17,203 bases of DNA, taken from assembly GCA_016870695.1 (NCBI GenBank), contig VGAV01000014.1:1-17203 (forward strand), in the 5' to 3' direction. Origin of the DNA: Actinomycetota bacterium (GTDB taxonomy: Bacteria; Actinomycetota; Actinomycetes; Actinomycetales; Microbacteriaceae). The stretch's first letter is position 1; each line of letters opens with the position of its first letter. Shown piece by piece: positions 15,824 to 17,203 of the stretch. The notes beneath the pieces were generated by a model. It was given only the letters and a program-made list of their open reading frames with translations. It did no database searches and was not told the DNA's origin. The position numbers and the translations under genes are program-made.

Positions 15824-15849
15824 GCGGGACGCGCGGGGAGGAACAGGAA

Positions 15850-15866
15850 GCCCCTGCCGAAGGGGC
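15850..15866. terminator. Possible hairpin terminator between convergent genes
   Basis: GCCCCT (15850-15855) pairs perfectly with AGGGGC (15861-15866) around a 5-base loop GCCGA, 26 bases after the GH114 stop. It lies between convergent genes and could serve either strand. The stem is short and there is no T run. Confidence 0.4.
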
Positions 15867-15925
15867 CGCCGAGGGGTCGTCCCGCGCGGTCTGCCGACGC
15901 CGCGGAGCGTGCCGTCGCGGTCGGG

Positions 15926-16945
15926 TCAGTGCCGTCGGCGCAGGGCCGCCGACGCGACCGCGACGACGGTGCCCACCGCGACGCCGATGACGGTCTCGAG
16001 CACGCGGTCGCGCAGCAGCAGCTCCGGGGGTGTCGGGGACGCGAGCGACACCATGAGCAGCGCGAGCGGCGTGATGAAGACCATCGCGATGCCGTAGTTG
16101 CGCCCGACGAACAGCTCCGCCCCGGCCTGCAGGGCGACGGCGATGAGGATGACCGCCCACGCCGGCAGGTGGAGCGCGAGCAGGCCGGCCGCGACGAGGA
16201 CGCCCAGCAGCGTGCCCGCCAGTCGTTGCGCGCCGCGGATCAGCCGCGCCGTGACGTGCGCACCGCCGACCGCGGCGACCGCGCCCACCACGGCCCAGTA
16301 CCAATGGGTGCCGACCAGGAGCAGCCCGGCGACCCCCGCCAGGAGCGCGGCCACGCCGACGGTCGCCGTCATCTCCCAGGCCACGGGCCCGATCGCCAGG
16401 CGCGGCTTGGACCGCGGAGAGCGCAGGCCGCGGCGGGCCAGCGCGAAGACGACGGTGACGAGGAGGCACCACGCGACGCTCGCCGCGCCGACGACGAGCA
16501 CCTCGCCGAGCGAGAGCGGGGTCGCGGGGAAGCTGGCGCACGCCCCGACGGCGAACACCGCGAACAGTGCGCCCGGAGGATGCCACTGCGCACGGTACGC
16601 GAAGAGCGTCACGGCCGCCGCGACGACGGCGATCACCGCGATCGCGAGGAGGGGCGGCGTCGACACGAGGGAGAGGGTCGTCCCGATGAGCATGCACGCG
16701 AGGAGCACGGCACCGGCGGTCGTCTGCATCCCGAGCCGGACGCGGGCGGGGTCCTGCCGACCGTACAGCGCGGCGAAGGCGCCGAAGCTGGCGTAGACGC
16801 TCAGGTCGAGGCGATCGACGAGGAGCAGGATCAGCAGCGGGACGGCGACGCTGACCGCCGCGCGCAGCGCGACGCGGTGATCGCCCTGGTGCGGACCGAT
16901 GCGGAGGACCCCGGTCCAGACTCGACCCCGGGATGCTGCTGCCAC
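15926..16945 (-). CDS. FUSC family integral membrane protein
   Basis: A 339-residue polytopic membrane protein with around ten hydrophobic segments in two blocks, separated by a basic loop near residues 170-180 (RRGLRSPRSKPRLA). The first block contains SVYASFGAFAALYGRQDPARVRLG, typical of the fusaric-acid-resistance-like (FUSC) superfamily. The second ends in VFITPLALLMVSLASP and DRVLETVIGVAVGTVVAV, also characteristic. Relatives are implicated in export of aromatic acids; the substrate is unknown here. The GTG at 16945 is the only start compatible with the upstream in-frame TAG. TAGGGT lies exactly 6 bases before it, which suggests a leaderless transcript; GGAGG abuts the start too closely for normal use. 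Confidence 0.85.
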   Translation of the reverse strand: MAAASRGRVWTGVLRIGPHQGDHRVALRAAVSVAVPLLILLLVDRLDLSVYASFGAFAALYGRQDPARVRLGMQTTAGAVLLACMLIGTTLSLVSTPPLLAIAVIAVVAAAVTLFAYRAQWHPPGALFAVFAVGACASFPATPLSLGEVLVVGAASVAWCLLVTVVFALARRGLRSPRSKPRLAIGPVAWEMTATVGVAALLAGVAGLLLVGTHWYWAVVGAVAAVGGAHVTARLIRGAQRLAGTLLGVLVAAGLLALHLPAWAVILIAVALQAGAELFVGRNYGIAMVFITPLALLMVSLASPTPPELLLRDRVLETVIGVAVGTVVAVASAALRRRH

Positions 16946-16951
16946 CCCTCC

Positions 16952-16957
16952 ACCCTA
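16952..16957 (-). promoter_or_regulatory. Putative -10 hexamer TAGGGT of a leaderless promoter
   Basis: The minus strand reads TAGGGT, ggaggg, then GTG at 16945. The hexamer contains the in-frame TAG that limits the start, so GTG is the earliest possible start codon. Confidence 0.5.
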
Positions 16958-17002
16958 CGCCGGTGCCCGCGCCGGCCCGTCGGCCGTGGTCGCCCCCGCG
17001 TT

Positions 17003-17150
17003 CCCCGACGCCGTGAGGTGGCGCATATGCACGCTCCCGGCGGTCTCGGGCGTACATCTGAGGCAAGTCATCGGAGTCTGTGCCCCGATGCCGTGAGTTG
17101 GCGCAGATGTACGGGCGCGGCGGCTTTGGGCGTACATCTGGGGCAAGTCA
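17003..17150. repeat. Two tandem copies of a 68-bp palindromic repeat, period 80 bp
   Basis: Bases 17003-17070 and 17083-17150 align without gaps at 57 of 68 positions. Each copy is an imperfect inverted repeat. In the second, 17094-17113 pairs with 17131-17150 at 17 of 20 positions (core AGATGTACG / CGTACATCT) around a 17-base loop. In the first, 17014-17033 and 17051-17070 pair at 14 of 20. No gene is supported from 16946 to the window end. A run of 12 G follows at 17168-17179. Confidence 0.85.
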
Positions 17151-17203
17151 GCGCCGTAGTGAGGGGCGGGGGGGGGGGGCTGCGGCGGGGACGTCGGGCG
17201 GCG

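Noticed and set aside
17003..17150. CRISPR array
   Set aside because: There are only two repeat units, each 68 bases and palindromic throughout, separated by 12 bases, with no cas genes.
17168..17179. Run of 12 G
   Set aside because: It could be a phase-variable tract, but no gene or promoter can be tied to it and homopolymer length is prone to sequencing error.

Overview
The window looks like chromosomal DNA from a high-GC actinobacterium, most likely Microbacteriaceae and probably Microbacterium. This rests on very high GC, strong third-position GC bias (hence many long antisense shadow frames), the gene families present, and several genes whose -10-like hexamer lies 6 bases before the start codon, as in actinobacterial leaderless transcripts. 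The genus is an inference.

Layout. 1-430: the N-terminal part of a minus-strand acyl-CoA dehydrogenase that runs off the left edge. 431-3761: an alpha/beta hydrolase (minus), a 134-residue conserved protein (plus) and an MFS transporter (minus), separated by intergenic DNA rich in structured repeats. 3762-7635: a complete class Ib ribonucleotide reductase operon, nrdH-nrdI-nrdE-nrdF, followed by a clear hairpin terminator. 7909-10414: a translationally coupled pantothenate operon, a Rossmann/DUF2520 protein then panC and panB, with 4-base ATGA overlaps. 10609-12055: a divergent TetR regulator and short-chain dehydrogenase pair with a perfect palindromic operator candidate. 12092-12982: an APH-fold phosphotransferase. 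13092-14372: a DUF3500 lipoprotein. 14431-14840: a broken class A beta-lactamase remnant. 14912-15823: a GH114-like lipoprotein. 15926-16945: an FUSC-type membrane protein. The right end holds a two-copy, 80-base-period palindromic repeat.

How the genes work together. NrdE and NrdF form the reductase, NrdI activates the NrdF metallocofactor, and NrdH is the electron donor. PanB and PanC supply two of the pantothenate steps, and the DUF2520 protein may supply the ketopantoate reduction between them. The TetR protein probably represses the divergent dehydrogenase. The remaining genes look like independent accessory units.

The most unusual signal is not a gene. Three intergenic elements (538-610, 1469-1535, 3298-3375) share one architecture, a 10-base word, a 9-base spacer and the same word, followed by the inverted copy of that arrangement. 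Each element uses a different word, so the geometry is conserved more than the sequence.
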